From NCBI RefSeq assembly GCF_019668485.1, contig NZ_AP024619.1:194501-258500 (forward strand): 64,000 bases of DNA, in the 5' to 3' direction. This document shows positions 8,939 through 16,927 of this stretch, piece by piece. The translations under genes and the position numbers were made by a program. The stretch comes from Gelria sp. Kuro-4. Lineage in GTDB: Bacteria; Bacillota; DTU030; DUMP01. Below the pieces are notes generated by a model. That model was not told the DNA's origin, ran no database searches, and saw only the letters and a program-made list of their open reading frames with translations. Numbering within the stretch: position 1 is the first letter of the stretch; every line of letters starts with the position of its first letter.

Positions 8939-9211
8939 CTAGCCGCCGGCGACCAGGGGAAAGATGGATACGGTATCGCCAGGCACGAGCTTCGTCTTCA
9001 GGCCGTCCGGCAGGTGGGCCAAGTGCCGACCGTTGAGGATAAGGATGGCTTCGCGGCTGAGGCCGTCGGGGCCGTAGACGGCACTCTGAAACTTGGGGCC
9101 GTAGCGGGCCGCCAGCTCGCGGAGGAGCTCCTCCACCGAGCCGGCGGCCACTCTTGTTTCTTTGGCGCGGGTGATTTCGCGGATCCCGGCGAAGAAGAGA
9201 ACCCGGACCAT
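8939..9211 (-). CDS. MoaD/ThiS-like sulfur carrier protein
   Basis: A 90-residue ubiquitin-fold sulfur carrier with the C-terminal Gly-Gly (FPLVAGG) that is adenylated and thiocarboxylated in molybdopterin synthesis. The start VRVLFFAGIREI is typical of MoaD. It follows the AOR gene by 3 bases and thus is co-expressed with the tungsten/molybdenum enzyme. In the Aromatoleum AOR cluster a MoaD-like gene (aorD) is found in the same place; a dedicated role in tungstopterin synthesis is plausible. Confidence 0.88.
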   Translation of the reverse strand: MVRVLFFAGIREITRAKETRVAAGSVEELLRELAARYGPKFQSAVYGPDGLSREAILILNGRHLAHLPDGLKTKLVPGDTVSIFPLVAGG

Positions 9212-9214
9212 GCT

Positions 9215-11017
9215 TCACGCCAATCCTAGGCCGGCGAGCTTTTCGGGAGTAGGTACGCCCTCGGCGGACCAGCCGCGCACCTCGTAGTACTGGGGCAGCA
9301 TCTCGGGAAGCTTAGAGACTTTGCCCTTGGCCGGCCCGCTTTCCACCGGCTCGGTGAGGAGGCGCGGCGGGAGAGTGTCGTCCGCGGCAGTGAGCCCGGC
9401 GGCCAGGTTGAACAGCCGCTCCAGGTTCCAGATGCGGTCGCCGCAGGCCATAAAATCTTCTACGCTGTATTCAATACCCGTGGCGGCGCTGAGCATGGCC
9501 GCGATCTCCGGCGCGCCGAGGGCGAAGGTGGTAAAGAGGCAGATGCCGCTGGAATCGAGCGCCGCGGTGAGGTCTTGGAAGGTCTTGAGCCAGGCCGGTT
9601 TCTCGGCGGTGCTGTCCGGATCGAGCTTTTCGGGAATACCAAGGACCTCCGGGGAGGTAAGGTAACCGCGCACGTGGCAGCCGCCGCGGTTGGAGGTGGC
9701 ATACTCCAGGCCCATGCCTTGTACCACGCGGCCGTCGTAAGCCGGCATTTCCTGCTTCTTGACGGACATAGAGAACTCGGGGTGGCCGTATTTCTCGGCC
9801 AGGCGGTAGGAGCCCAGCGCCAGGTCGGCGCCGAAGCCGCGCTTGTACCCGGTGTCCTCCGTGAGCTTTACCATAGCGGCGGCGTCGCCGAAATGGAGCG
9901 CCTGTCCCACGGTGGCTTCGTCCAGCACACCCGCTTCATAGAGGTCCATGGCGCAGGCGATGGTGCTGCCCATGGTGATGGGGTCGATCCCCAGCTCGTT
10001 GCAGAGGAAGTTGGCCTTGCAGATGGCATCGAAGTTATCGATGCCGCACTGGGCCCCGAGCGCCCAGGTGGCCTCGTACTCCGGACCCTCACCGGCGCCG
10101 GCGAAGGGGCCGGACGGCACCGCGGTGACGCGGCCGCAGGCCATGGTGCAAGCGAAGCAGGCCTTCTTGCGCACCAGGCGGGTGGCGGTGTGGGTCTCGC
10201 CGCTGATCTTGTCCGCCGTCTCAAAGTACCCGGTATGGAAGTTCCGCGTCGGCAGCGCGCCCAGCTGGTTGAGGATGTTGATGAGAACGTTGGTACCGTA
10301 AGTAGGGAGGCCGCCAGAGGTCACCGGGTGGGCGGCCAGCTTGGCGCGCGCGTCCAGGACCGCCTGCTTAAAAACCTCTTTGTCGGCCACCTTGACGCCG
10401 CCCGTGCCGCGCACCACCACGGCCTTGAGATTCTTCGAACCCATAACCGCGCCCACGCCGGTACGGCCGGCAGCGCGGTGCTTGTCGTTGATCACCCCGG
10501 CAAAGAGCACCCTGTTCTCGCCGCCGGGGCCGATGCAGGCCACCTTGGCCTCGGGGTCGGTCTCGGCCAGAAGGGTATCGGTGGTTTCGCCGACGACCTT
10601 TCCCCAGAGGTGCCCGGCCGGGCGCAGCTCCACCCGGTCATTGTTGATCCAGAGGTATACCGGCTGGGCGGCACGCCCCTCGATGATGACGAGATCATAC
10701 CCCGCGTACTTCAGTTCCGGGCCGAAGTAGCCGCCGGAGTTGGAGGCGGCGATGGTGCCCGTCAGCGGCCCTTTGGTGACCACGTTGTAGCGCCCGCCCG
10801 AAGTGGCGAAGGTTCCGGTGAGGGGGCCGGTGACGAAGAGGAGCTTGTTCTCCGGGCTGAGCGGATCGACCTTTGCATCCACCTCGTCGCTGAAGATCTT
10901 CTCGCCCAGGCCCCGGGCGCCGATGAACCGGCGCGCCAGCTCGGGGCACAGGGACTCGGTGCCGACTTTTCCCGCACTCAAGTTGACGCGCAGGATCTTG
11001 CCCACCCAACCGTACAT
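9215..11017 (-). CDS. Aldehyde:ferredoxin oxidoreductase, tungsten-dependent large subunit
   Basis: A 600-residue AOR-family enzyme that interconverts aldehydes and carboxylic acids with low-potential electrons. N-terminal bis-pterin binding residues (about 1-210, including GPLTGT and [11 protein letters not shown]) precede the [4Fe-4S] ligands [11 protein letters not shown] (near 290) and a late Cys in SSGICLF. The start chosen is the ATG at 11017, after GGAGGTG and overlapping the stop of the ferredoxin gene by one base; a longer open frame upstream only reflects the ferredoxin in another frame. Length matches the family. Whether W or Mo is used cannot be told from sequence. Confidence 0.93.
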   Translation of the reverse strand: MYGWVGKILRVNLSAGKVGTESLCPELARRFIGARGLGEKIFSDEVDAKVDPLSPENKLLFVTGPLTGTFATSGGRYNVVTKGPLTGTIAASNSGGYFGPELKYAGYDLVIIEGRAAQPVYLWINNDRVELRPAGHLWGKVVGETTDTLLAETDPEAKVACIGPGGENRVLFAGVINDKHRAAGRTGVGAVMGSKNLKAVVVRGTGGVKVADKEVFKQAVLDARAKLAAHPVTSGGLPTYGTNVLINILNQLGALPTRNFHTGYFETADKISGETHTATRLVRKKACFACTMACGRVTAVPSGPFAGAGEGPEYEATWALGAQCGIDNFDAICKANFLCNELGIDPITMGSTIACAMDLYEAGVLDEATVGQALHFGDAAAMVKLTEDTGYKRGFGADLALGSYRLAEKYGHPEFSMSVKKQEMPAYDGRVVQGMGLEYATSNRGGCHVRGYLTSPEVLGIPEKLDPDSTAEKPAWLKTFQDLTAALDSSGICLFTTFALGAPEIAAMLSAATGIEYSVEDFMACGDRIWNLERLFNLAAGLTAADDTLPPRLLTEPVESGPAKGKVSKLPEMLPQYYEVRGWSAEGVPTPEKLAGLGLA

Positions 11018-11496
11018 CACGCCCGCACCTCCTCCACCAGTTTGGCGAACTTGGCCGAGTAGGCCTTCTTGCGGCCGAGGGTGACCGTGTCGGCCGGCAG
11101 GTACTCGATGGCCTTTTCCGGGCAGAAGGCCACGCACTGCGGGTCGCCTTCGCAATAGTCGCACTTCACCGCCTGCTTGGCGGCGGGGCTGTAGGTGATG
11201 TTGCCGAAGGGGCAGGCCACCACGCACATGCGGCAGCCGATGCATTTTTCCCCGTCCACGGAGACCAGGCCCGCGGCCGCGTCTCTGGTAATGGCTCCCA
11301 CTTTACAGACCTTCAGGCAGGACGGCTCGTCGCACTGCAGGCAGGTCAGCGGCACGGCAATCCCCGCCTCGAAGCGCAGCACGGAAATACGCGCGGCCGC
11401 CGGCCGGAACTCGCCCTCGTGCTGCAGGGAGCAGGCCAGCTCGCAGCTCCCGCAGCCGGTGCAGCGCTCGGGGCTGATGAGTAGGACGTGGCTCAC
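11017..11496 (-). CDS. Four-cluster ferredoxin subunit of the AOR complex
   Basis: A 159-residue polyferredoxin with four Cys groups: [35 protein letters not shown] and [14 protein letters not shown]. This is the HycB/AorA pattern, binding four [4Fe-4S] clusters and carrying electrons from the AOR site to the diaphorase. The start is a GTG nine bases after GAGGGGG. Its stop overlaps the AOR start by one base, so the two subunits are probably made in equal amounts. Confidence 0.9.
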   Translation of the reverse strand: MSHVLLISPERCTGCGSCELACSLQHEGEFRPAAARISVLRFEAGIAVPLTCLQCDEPSCLKVCKVGAITRDAAAGLVSVDGEKCIGCRMCVVACPFGNITYSPAAKQAVKCDYCEGDPQCVAFCPEKAIEYLPADTVTLGRKKAYSAKFAKLVEEVRA

Positions 11497-11667
11497 GTAT
11501 TCTTCCCCCTCTTTTCAAATTTCCGGCAACGCAGGACCAACCACCTTTCCCAGGCCCCACCTCCTTCTGGGCCATGGATCCCGGGCGCACTGAATTGCGC
11601 CCTACAACCCGGCCCAGCATCTGGTAGTCTTGCAGCGGTGCGCTGGTCGCGCCTTCTTCCCACACCC

Positions 11668-12432
11668 TCAGGGAGTCGCTGATCCAAGCGTCCGGCCGAT
11701 AAGTCGGGCCTCGTCCTCCCGGCGGCAGCGGGGGCAGAACCGGGCCTCCGGTGGCGCTCCAGGCAGTTCCTTCGCCGCCCACGCCAGCTGTTCCACCGTG
11801 GTGAAAGGCCGGCCGCAGCGCTCGCAGCGCACCAGGGTAAAGTCGCGGTCCCAGATGCGGCGCCGCTCGGCCGTCTCTTCCACCTTAATGGCGCCGGTGG
11901 GACAGACGGCGGCGCAGGCGCCGCAGCCCACGCAGGCCTCCGGCGGCTCGGCGAAGGGCGGACCGACCGTCTTTTCCCGCCCGCGCCAGGCGGTCCCGAT
12001 GGCGTCATTGCCTTCAGCAGCGCAGGCGCGCACACAGCGCAGGCAAAGGATGCACTCTTGGGGCTCGGCGGCAAGCCGCGCTTCAGCCTGCACCCCATAG
12101 CGGGCGGCGAGCTCCGCCACAGCCTCCACCTTGGGGTGGCGCGCCAGGAGCAGCGTAAGGAGATAACGGCGCGCGGCCTGCACCTGCGGGCTTTCGGTGA
12201 GTACCTCCAGCGGCTTTTCCACGGGGTAGAGGCAGGAGGCCACCAGGCGACGGCGCCGCCCCTCCTCAACCTCCACCAGGCAGAGCCGGCAGCCCCCCAA
12301 AGGCGGCAGGGCCGGGTGGTCACAGAGCGTGGGGATGAACACTCCCGCCCCCTTGAGGACATCCAGCAGCCGGGCACCCGGCGTGGCCGGCACCGCCGCG
12401 CCGTTTATTCGGAGCACGATGCTGCCTTTCAT
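11668..12432 (-). CDS. HoxU/NuoG-N-like iron-sulfur protein
   Basis: A 254-residue electron-transfer subunit. The N-terminus (1-75) is a plant-type [2Fe-2S] domain with C-x10-C-x2-C and a later Cys (CDHPALPPLGGCRLC and ASC). Two [4Fe-4S] groups follow: ECILCLRCVRAC (about 127-137) and ACVGCGACAAVCPTGAI (about 166-182). The C-terminus has two further Cys pairs (CERCGRPF, FCPRCRRE), like zinc-ribbon tails of formate or hydrogenase partners. It links NuoF-like NADH oxidation to the polyferredoxin. It ends 171 bases before the next gene; that gap has only a GC hairpin. Confidence 0.88.
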   Translation of the reverse strand: MKGSIVLRINGAAVPATPGARLLDVLKGAGVFIPTLCDHPALPPLGGCRLCLVEVEEGRRRRLVASCLYPVEKPLEVLTESPQVQAARRYLLTLLLARHPKVEAVAELAARYGVQAEARLAAEPQECILCLRCVRACAAEGNDAIGTAWRGREKTVGPPFAEPPEACVGCGACAAVCPTGAIKVEETAERRRIWDRDFTLVRCERCGRPFTTVEQLAWAAKELPGAPPEARFCPRCRREDEARLIGRTLGSATP

Positions 12433-12442
12433 GTTGTTGACC

Positions 12443-14326
12443 TCACTTCCGCAAAACTTCTTGCCGGGCGCGCCGCGTGATCCTTACGGCAGCAAAGCGG
12501 CAGGCGTCGTAGCAGGCGCCGCAGCGCGTGCAGGCGGCCTCGTTCAAGAGGTGAGCGCGGCCCTTCTCCCCGCTGATGCTGCCCGTGGGGCAGGCACGGG
12601 CGCAGGCGCCGCACCCCCGGCAGGCGGCCGGGTCGATCCAGTAGGCGAAGAGCGCGCGGCACACGCCGGCGCGGCAGAAGCCTGCCAGGTGCTCCTCGTA
12701 CTCCTCCCGGAAGTAGCGCAGGGTGGAAAGGACCGGGTTAGCGGCCGTCCGGCCCAGGGCACAGAGGGCCGTTTCTTTAAGCCCCAGCGACAGTTCCTCA
12801 ATGAGCTCGATGTCCCCGGCCTGCCCCCGGCCCTGGGTGAGATCGGTAAGAAGGCGCAAGAGTTGGGGTATCCCTTCCCGGCAGGGCAGGCACTTTCCGC
12901 ACGACTCTTCGGCCAGGAACTTGAGGAAGTAGCGGGCCAGGTCCACCATGCAGGTGCGCTCGTCCATCACGATGAGGCCGCCCGAGCCCATCATGGAACC
13001 TGCCTCAGTGAGGCGCTCATAGTCCACCGGGAGATCCAGCAGGCCGGCCGGGATGCAGCCGCCGGAAGGCCCGCCCGTCTGCACCGCCTTTACCTGCCGG
13101 TCGCGCAGCACACCGCCCCCGATGTCGTAGATGATCTCGCGCAGGGTGGTGCCCATGGGCACCTCCACCAGGCCGGTGTTCTTCACCTTGCCCACCAGGG
13201 AGAACACCTTGGTGCCGCGGCTTTTCTCCGTGCCCAAGCCGGCATACCGCTGCCAGCCGCGGTTGATGATTTCCGGCACGTTCGCCCACGTTTCCACGTT
13301 GTTCAGCACCGTAGGCTGCTCGTAAAGGCCCTTTTCCGTGGCGTGGATGTACTTGGCCCGCGGTTCGCCCGGGCGCCCCTCCAGGGAGGCCATGAGGGCC
13401 GTGGACTCCCCGCAGACGAAGGCCCCGCCGCCGCGGCTCACGCTTATGTCAAAGCCAAAGCCGCTCCCTAAGATGTCTTCTCCGAGGAGGCCCAGCTCCC
13501 GCGCCTGGGCCAGCGCGGTGGTAAGGTGCTTCACTGCCAGGGGGTACTCGGCCCGCACATAGATGAACCCTGTGTGGGCGCCCACGGCGTAGGCGCCGAT
13601 GATCATCCCTTCGATCACGCTGTGCGGGTCGCCTTCCATGATGCTCCGGTCCATGAACGCCCCCGGATCGCCCTCGTCGCCGTTGGCGACGACGTAGCGC
13701 ACGGCCCCGGGCGCCCGCCGGCAGGTCTCCCACTTGCGGCCGGTGGGAAAGCCGCCCCCGCCCCGCCCGCGCAGGCCGGAAAGCTTAATCGTTTCAATAA
13801 CCTCTTCCGGCGTCATACCGGTCAGGGCTTTGGCCAGGGCGCTGTAGCCGCCGGCGGCGATGTAGTCGTCGATGTTCTCCGGGTCGATGAGCCCGTTGTG
13901 CCGCAGGGCCACGCGGTACTGCCGCTTATAAAAAGGTATCTCGTCGGCACTCGGGATGGCCTGCTTGGTGTTGGGATCGTGGTAGAGCAGGCGGGGAACG
14001 AGCCGGCCCGCGGCCACCGTGTCCCGCAGGACGGCGGCGGCATCGTCCGGCTGCACCCGCTGGTAGAGGATGTTCCCCGGCTGCACGATGACGATCGGCC
14101 CGCGCTCACAGTACCCGTGGCAGCCGGATGTCTTCAGCCTAAGCCCGATCTCGGCCACCAAGCCCTGGCGGGCCGCTTCCTCCTTCAGCGCCTCTAACAC
14201 CTTAAGGCTCCCGTTGGCCCGGCAGCCCGTCCCGGCGCACACCCATACCGCCGGGCGGCCCTCAGCGCGCCCAGCCGAAAGGCGGGTGCGGTAGGCGGCC
14301 AGCTCTTCAACGCTTGCAAGTCGCAT
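12443..14326 (-). CDS. NuoF-like NADH dehydrogenase subunit with 2Fe-2S and 2x4Fe-4S domains
   Basis: A 627-residue diaphorase. Residues about 25-120 are a thioredoxin-like [2Fe-2S] domain (C-x4-C then CHGYC). The NuoF core (about 130-545) has the FMN/NADH loop [48 protein letters not shown] and the N3-type ligands [10 protein letters not shown]. Two C-terminal clusters are in [12 protein letters not shown] and [11 protein letters not shown]. This is the HydB/HndC layout of bifurcating hydrogenases, so the AOR here is likely coupled to NAD(H), possibly with ferredoxin. Start ATG after GGGAG. Confidence 0.93.
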   Translation of the reverse strand: MRLASVEELAAYRTRLSAGRAEGRPAVWVCAGTGCRANGSLKVLEALKEEAARQGLVAEIGLRLKTSGCHGYCERGPIVIVQPGNILYQRVQPDDAAAVLRDTVAAGRLVPRLLYHDPNTKQAIPSADEIPFYKRQYRVALRHNGLIDPENIDDYIAAGGYSALAKALTGMTPEEVIETIKLSGLRGRGGGGFPTGRKWETCRRAPGAVRYVVANGDEGDPGAFMDRSIMEGDPHSVIEGMIIGAYAVGAHTGFIYVRAEYPLAVKHLTTALAQARELGLLGEDILGSGFGFDISVSRGGGAFVCGESTALMASLEGRPGEPRAKYIHATEKGLYEQPTVLNNVETWANVPEIINRGWQRYAGLGTEKSRGTKVFSLVGKVKNTGLVEVPMGTTLREIIYDIGGGVLRDRQVKAVQTGGPSGGCIPAGLLDLPVDYERLTEAGSMMGSGGLIVMDERTCMVDLARYFLKFLAEESCGKCLPCREGIPQLLRLLTDLTQGRGQAGDIELIEELSLGLKETALCALGRTAANPVLSTLRYFREEYEEHLAGFCRAGVCRALFAYWIDPAACRGCGACARACPTGSISGEKGRAHLLNEAACTRCGACYDACRFAAVRITRRARQEVLRK

Positions 14327-14328
14327 GC

Positions 14329-14793
14329 TTACAACTCCCGCAGCAGTTTTTCGACCTTGTCCGGCGTCATCTGGCCGTAGGTATCGTCGCCGATGACCAC
14401 CACCGGCGCCAGGGCGCAGGCCCCCAGGCAGTTCACCGTCTCCAGGGTGAAACGCCCGTCGGGGGTGGTCTCCCCCGGCTTAATGCCCAGGACCTCTTCG
14501 AGGCGCTCCAGCACCGCCGGGCTGCCCCGCAGGTGGCAGGCCGTACCCAGGCAGGTACGGATCACCCGTTCCCCGCGCGGCTTGAGGGTGAGCGCCTTGT
14601 AGAAGGTAGCGACGCTGTAGACCCGGCTCTCCGGCACCGCCAGGTACTGTGCCACCTCTTTGAGGGCCGCACGCGGCAGGTAGTGGTAGCTCTCCTGGAG
14701 GTCAAGGAGGATCGCCAGAAGTTCCCCCGGCCGGCGCGGGTGCCGCTCGAGGATCCCGGCCACTTCGGCCCCTTGACTTTCCGCTGGCACCAT
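14329..14793 (-). CDS. NuoE-like 24 kDa [2Fe-2S] subunit
   Basis: A 154-residue thioredoxin-fold [2Fe-2S] protein, NuoE/HydC type. The four ligands are CLGTAC (C-x4-C) and CLGAC (C-x3-C). It pairs with NuoF in complex I-like diaphorases. The start chosen is the ATG at 14793 after AAAGGAAG; the open frame runs upstream into the leader hairpin, which makes the longer version unlikely. It is the first gene of the operon, 2 bases before nuoF. Confidence 0.9.
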   Translation of the reverse strand: MVPAESQGAEVAGILERHPRRPGELLAILLDLQESYHYLPRAALKEVAQYLAVPESRVYSVATFYKALTLKPRGERVIRTCLGTACHLRGSPAVLERLEEVLGIKPGETTPDGRFTLETVNCLGACALAPVVVIGDDTYGQMTPDKVEKLLREL

Positions 14794-14829
14794 GCTGTCA
14801 CTTCCTTTAGGGGTTCGCTGCGCAAAGCA

Positions 14830-14940
14830 AAAGGTACCCTCTTTTGAAAGAGTACCTTCCTTTGCCAATGGCAGGCCGAGGGATTGCTCCCCGACCCTGA
14901 CGTTTGCCCTTCCCGGAGGGAAGCGGCAAATCGGAAGTAA
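14830..14940 (-). promoter_or_regulatory. Structured 5' leader, candidate Moco/Tuco-type riboswitch
   Basis: The leader of the nuoE-AOR operon folds by eye into several stems: a closing helix CUUCC/GGAAG (14933-14937 with 14856-14860), a long hairpin with a UCC loop (UUUGCC-G-CUUCCC/GGGAAG-GGCAAA), a hairpin closed by a GCAA tetraloop, and a small UGCC/GGCA hairpin. The 3' strand of the closing helix overlaps the left arm of a second hairpin (14831-14858: AAGGTAC.../...GTACCTT) followed by UUUU. The two are mutually exclusive, as in riboswitches. Moco/Tuco RNAs precede such genes, but I could not match a consensus securely. Confidence 0.5.
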
Positions 14941-14966
14941 CTTTCTGAAGTTATTGCTTCTTTAAG

Positions 14967-14972
14967 ATTATA
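14967..14972 (-). promoter_or_regulatory. -10 element of the nuoE-AOR operon
   Basis: A perfect TATAAT at the start of the structured leader, about 175 bases before the nuoE start codon. No good -35 is present at 17 bases, so a weak or activated promoter is possible. Confidence 0.45.
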
Positions 14973-15037
14973 TTAGCGACGGCGGGCGAAAATCCTGCCT
15001 ACTGAAATATTAAAAATCAGTAAGTTTAGCACAGAGA

Positions 15038-15056
15038 GCCGGGGGTGTACCCCGGC
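15038..15056 (-). terminator. GC hairpin after the aco operon
   Basis: GCCGGGG/CCCCCGGC stem directly behind the stop codon of the DUF6506 gene on the minus strand. The U run is poor, so termination efficiency is uncertain. Confidence 0.5.
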
Positions 15057-15057
15057 C

Positions 15058-15363
15058 TCAGGCGAAAAGCTCATCCCCGCTCCGGCCCTCCAAACCCGGG
15101 TGGCAGTCGAAACGGACCACCCCCACCTTGGCCCGGCCGGCCACGGCGCGGGCAACCCGCGCCGCACCCTCATGGCCGAACCCGCCGCACAGTTCAACCG
15201 CCTTGACGCCGGCGGCCGCAAGCTCGGCCGCCGTCTGCTCGGCGGCGCCGTAATCCGGCACCCCCACCACGGTAAGCTCCACCTCCGGCGAGGGCACCAC
15301 GGCCCGGTTCACCTGGGGGTCGGCACCGGGGGCGACAAAGATGAAGGCTGCTTTGAGTGCCAT
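15058..15363 (-). CDS. DUF6506-like small protein in the acetoin operon
   Basis: A 101-residue protein of an uncharacterised family, which I recognise with moderate certainty as DUF6506. Visible: a beta strand start (LKAAFIFVAPGADP), ELTVVGVPDY, VELCGGFGHEGAARVARAV and KVGVVRFDCHPG. No membrane segment or signal. It is the last gene of the acoABC-lpd operon, after AAGGAGGG, 78 bases behind the lipoamide dehydrogenase. Co-operon placement suggests a link to acetoin metabolism or lipoyl enzymes, but no function is known. Confidence 0.65.
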   Translation of the reverse strand: MALKAAFIFVAPGADPQVNRAVVPSPEVELTVVGVPDYGAAEQTAAELAAAGVKAVELCGGFGHEGAARVARAVAGRAKVGVVRFDCHPGLEGRSGDELFA

Positions 15364-15441
15364 TTTTCTCCCTCCTTGCGCTTTGGTGAGCCTTACAGTT
15401 ACAGTCCAACACCTGCCCGCCTGCGGTCCGCGCCCACGCTG

Positions 15442-16830
15442 CTAGTTGGGGATGTGCAGGGCCCGCCCTTGAGCCGCCAGGCAGGCTTCGCCCAGGGCCT
15501 CGCTCACCGTAGGGTGCGGGTGAACGGTGTGGGCCACCTCGTCCAGCGTGGCCTCTAGCCCGATGGCCAGCGCCGCCTCAGCGATGAGGTCCGTGGCCCG
15601 CGGCCCCAGGATGTGAACGCCCAGGATTTCGCCGTAGCGCGCATTGGCGATGACCTTCACCAGGCCCCGCCCGCCGTTTTCGATGAGGGCTTTCCCGTTG
15701 GCCGCGAGCGGAAACCTGCCCACCTTGATTTGGAAGCCCTGCTTGCGCGCCTCATCCTCCGTCAGCCCGACGCCGGCCACCTCCGGGCTGGTGTAGACGG
15801 CGCTGGGCACCGCCTTGTAGTCGACGCGGCGCTTTTTGCCGCCCAGGGCGTTTTCCACCGCCACCTCGCCCTCATAGAAGCCGACGTGGGCCAGCATGGT
15901 GCCGCCGATGGCGTCGCCGGCGGCGTAAACCCCGGGAAGGCTCGTCTCCAGGTACTCGTCGACCACAATCCGGCCGCGCTCGAGCTTTACTCCCGCCGCC
16001 TCGAGCCCGGCGGTTTTCGTAGCGGGGCGCCGCCCGGCGGCCACCAGGACCTTGTCCGCAGGGATTGTCTCTTCTTGCCCGCCCACTTCAATCTTCAGCG
16101 CAAGTCCGTCGGCCCTTTCCTCAATGGCCAAAACCTTGGCCGCCGTCTTGATGCTCAACCCGCGGTCAGTAAGAATACCGCGCAACTGAGCGGCCAGTTC
16201 GGCATCCACCGGCGGCAGAATCTCCGGCAGCATCTCGACAATGGTCACCCGGCTGCCGGCGGCGGCAAAGACGCTGGCCAGCTCGACGCCGATCACCCCG
16301 CCGCCGACAATGGCCAGGCGCGCCGGCACCTCCGGCAGGCTGAGCGCCGCATCGCTGTCGATCACGCCGGGAAGCTCCAGACCCGGAATGGGCGGCCGCG
16401 CCGGCTCCGACCCCAGGGCAAGGAGTACCCGGTCGGCGGTGAGCTCGGCGGCAGTGCCGCCCTCTGCCGTAACGCGTACCCGGCCCGGGCCGACGAGCCG
16501 GCCGCGCCCCGCGATCACTTTCACCCCTGCCCGCTTAAGGAGCGTACCCACGCCCTGTACCAGCTGGTTTACCACCGCCTCCTTGCGGGCCAAAAGACGC
16601 GGCCAGTTCAGGCGCAGCCCCTCCACCTCCAGGCCCAACCGGCCGGCCTCCTTGAGGGCAGCGAGAAGCTCGGTGGTGTGCAGCAGGGCCTTGGTGGGCA
16701 TGCAGCCGACGTTGAGGCACGTGCCCCCCAGGCGCCTTCCCTCCACCAAGGTCACCGCGGCCCCCAGCCGGGCGGCGCGCAGCGCCCCCACGTATCCGGC
16801 CGGCCCGCCGCCGATAACTACAAGATGCAT
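15442..16830 (-). CDS. lpdA: Dihydrolipoyl dehydrogenase (E3) of the acetoin dehydrogenase complex
   Basis: A 462-residue FAD disulfide oxidoreductase that reoxidises dihydrolipoyl groups with NAD. FAD site GGGPAGYVGALRAA at the N-terminus, redox pair GGTCLNVGCMPTKALLH (C37/C42 region), NAD site GGGVIGVELASVF, and the C-terminal active-site HPHPTVSE. The start chosen is the ATG at 16830, after AAAAGGAGG; the upstream extension of the frame has no ribosome site. Fourth gene of the aco operon, 97 bases after acoC. Confidence 0.95.
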   Translation of the reverse strand: MHLVVIGGGPAGYVGALRAARLGAAVTLVEGRRLGGTCLNVGCMPTKALLHTTELLAALKEAGRLGLEVEGLRLNWPRLLARKEAVVNQLVQGVGTLLKRAGVKVIAGRGRLVGPGRVRVTAEGGTAAELTADRVLLALGSEPARPPIPGLELPGVIDSDAALSLPEVPARLAIVGGGVIGVELASVFAAAGSRVTIVEMLPEILPPVDAELAAQLRGILTDRGLSIKTAAKVLAIEERADGLALKIEVGGQEETIPADKVLVAAGRRPATKTAGLEAAGVKLERGRIVVDEYLETSLPGVYAAGDAIGGTMLAHVGFYEGEVAVENALGGKKRRVDYKAVPSAVYTSPEVAGVGLTEDEARKQGFQIKVGRFPLAANGKALIENGGRGLVKVIANARYGEILGVHILGPRATDLIAEAALAIGLEATLDEVAHTVHPHPTVSEALGEACLAAQGRALHIPN

Positions 16831-16927
16831 GGTCACTGCCTCCTTTTTCCAGGTGCCGGGCATCTGGGAACACAGACCTGACGCCATTCCTCTCCACCGG
16901 CTCCTCTACCAGCTCCCATACCTGCTC

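Noticed and set aside
9575-11062. 495-codon plus-strand open frame
   Set aside because: It is antisense to the AOR gene; GC-rich codon bias of the real gene keeps this frame open. The His/Gly/Ala-rich translation has no family features and no ribosome site.
9215-11245. Longer version of the AOR gene starting at 11245
   Set aside because: The extra 76 codons are the ferredoxin gene read in another frame; the ATG at 11017 has the ribosome site.
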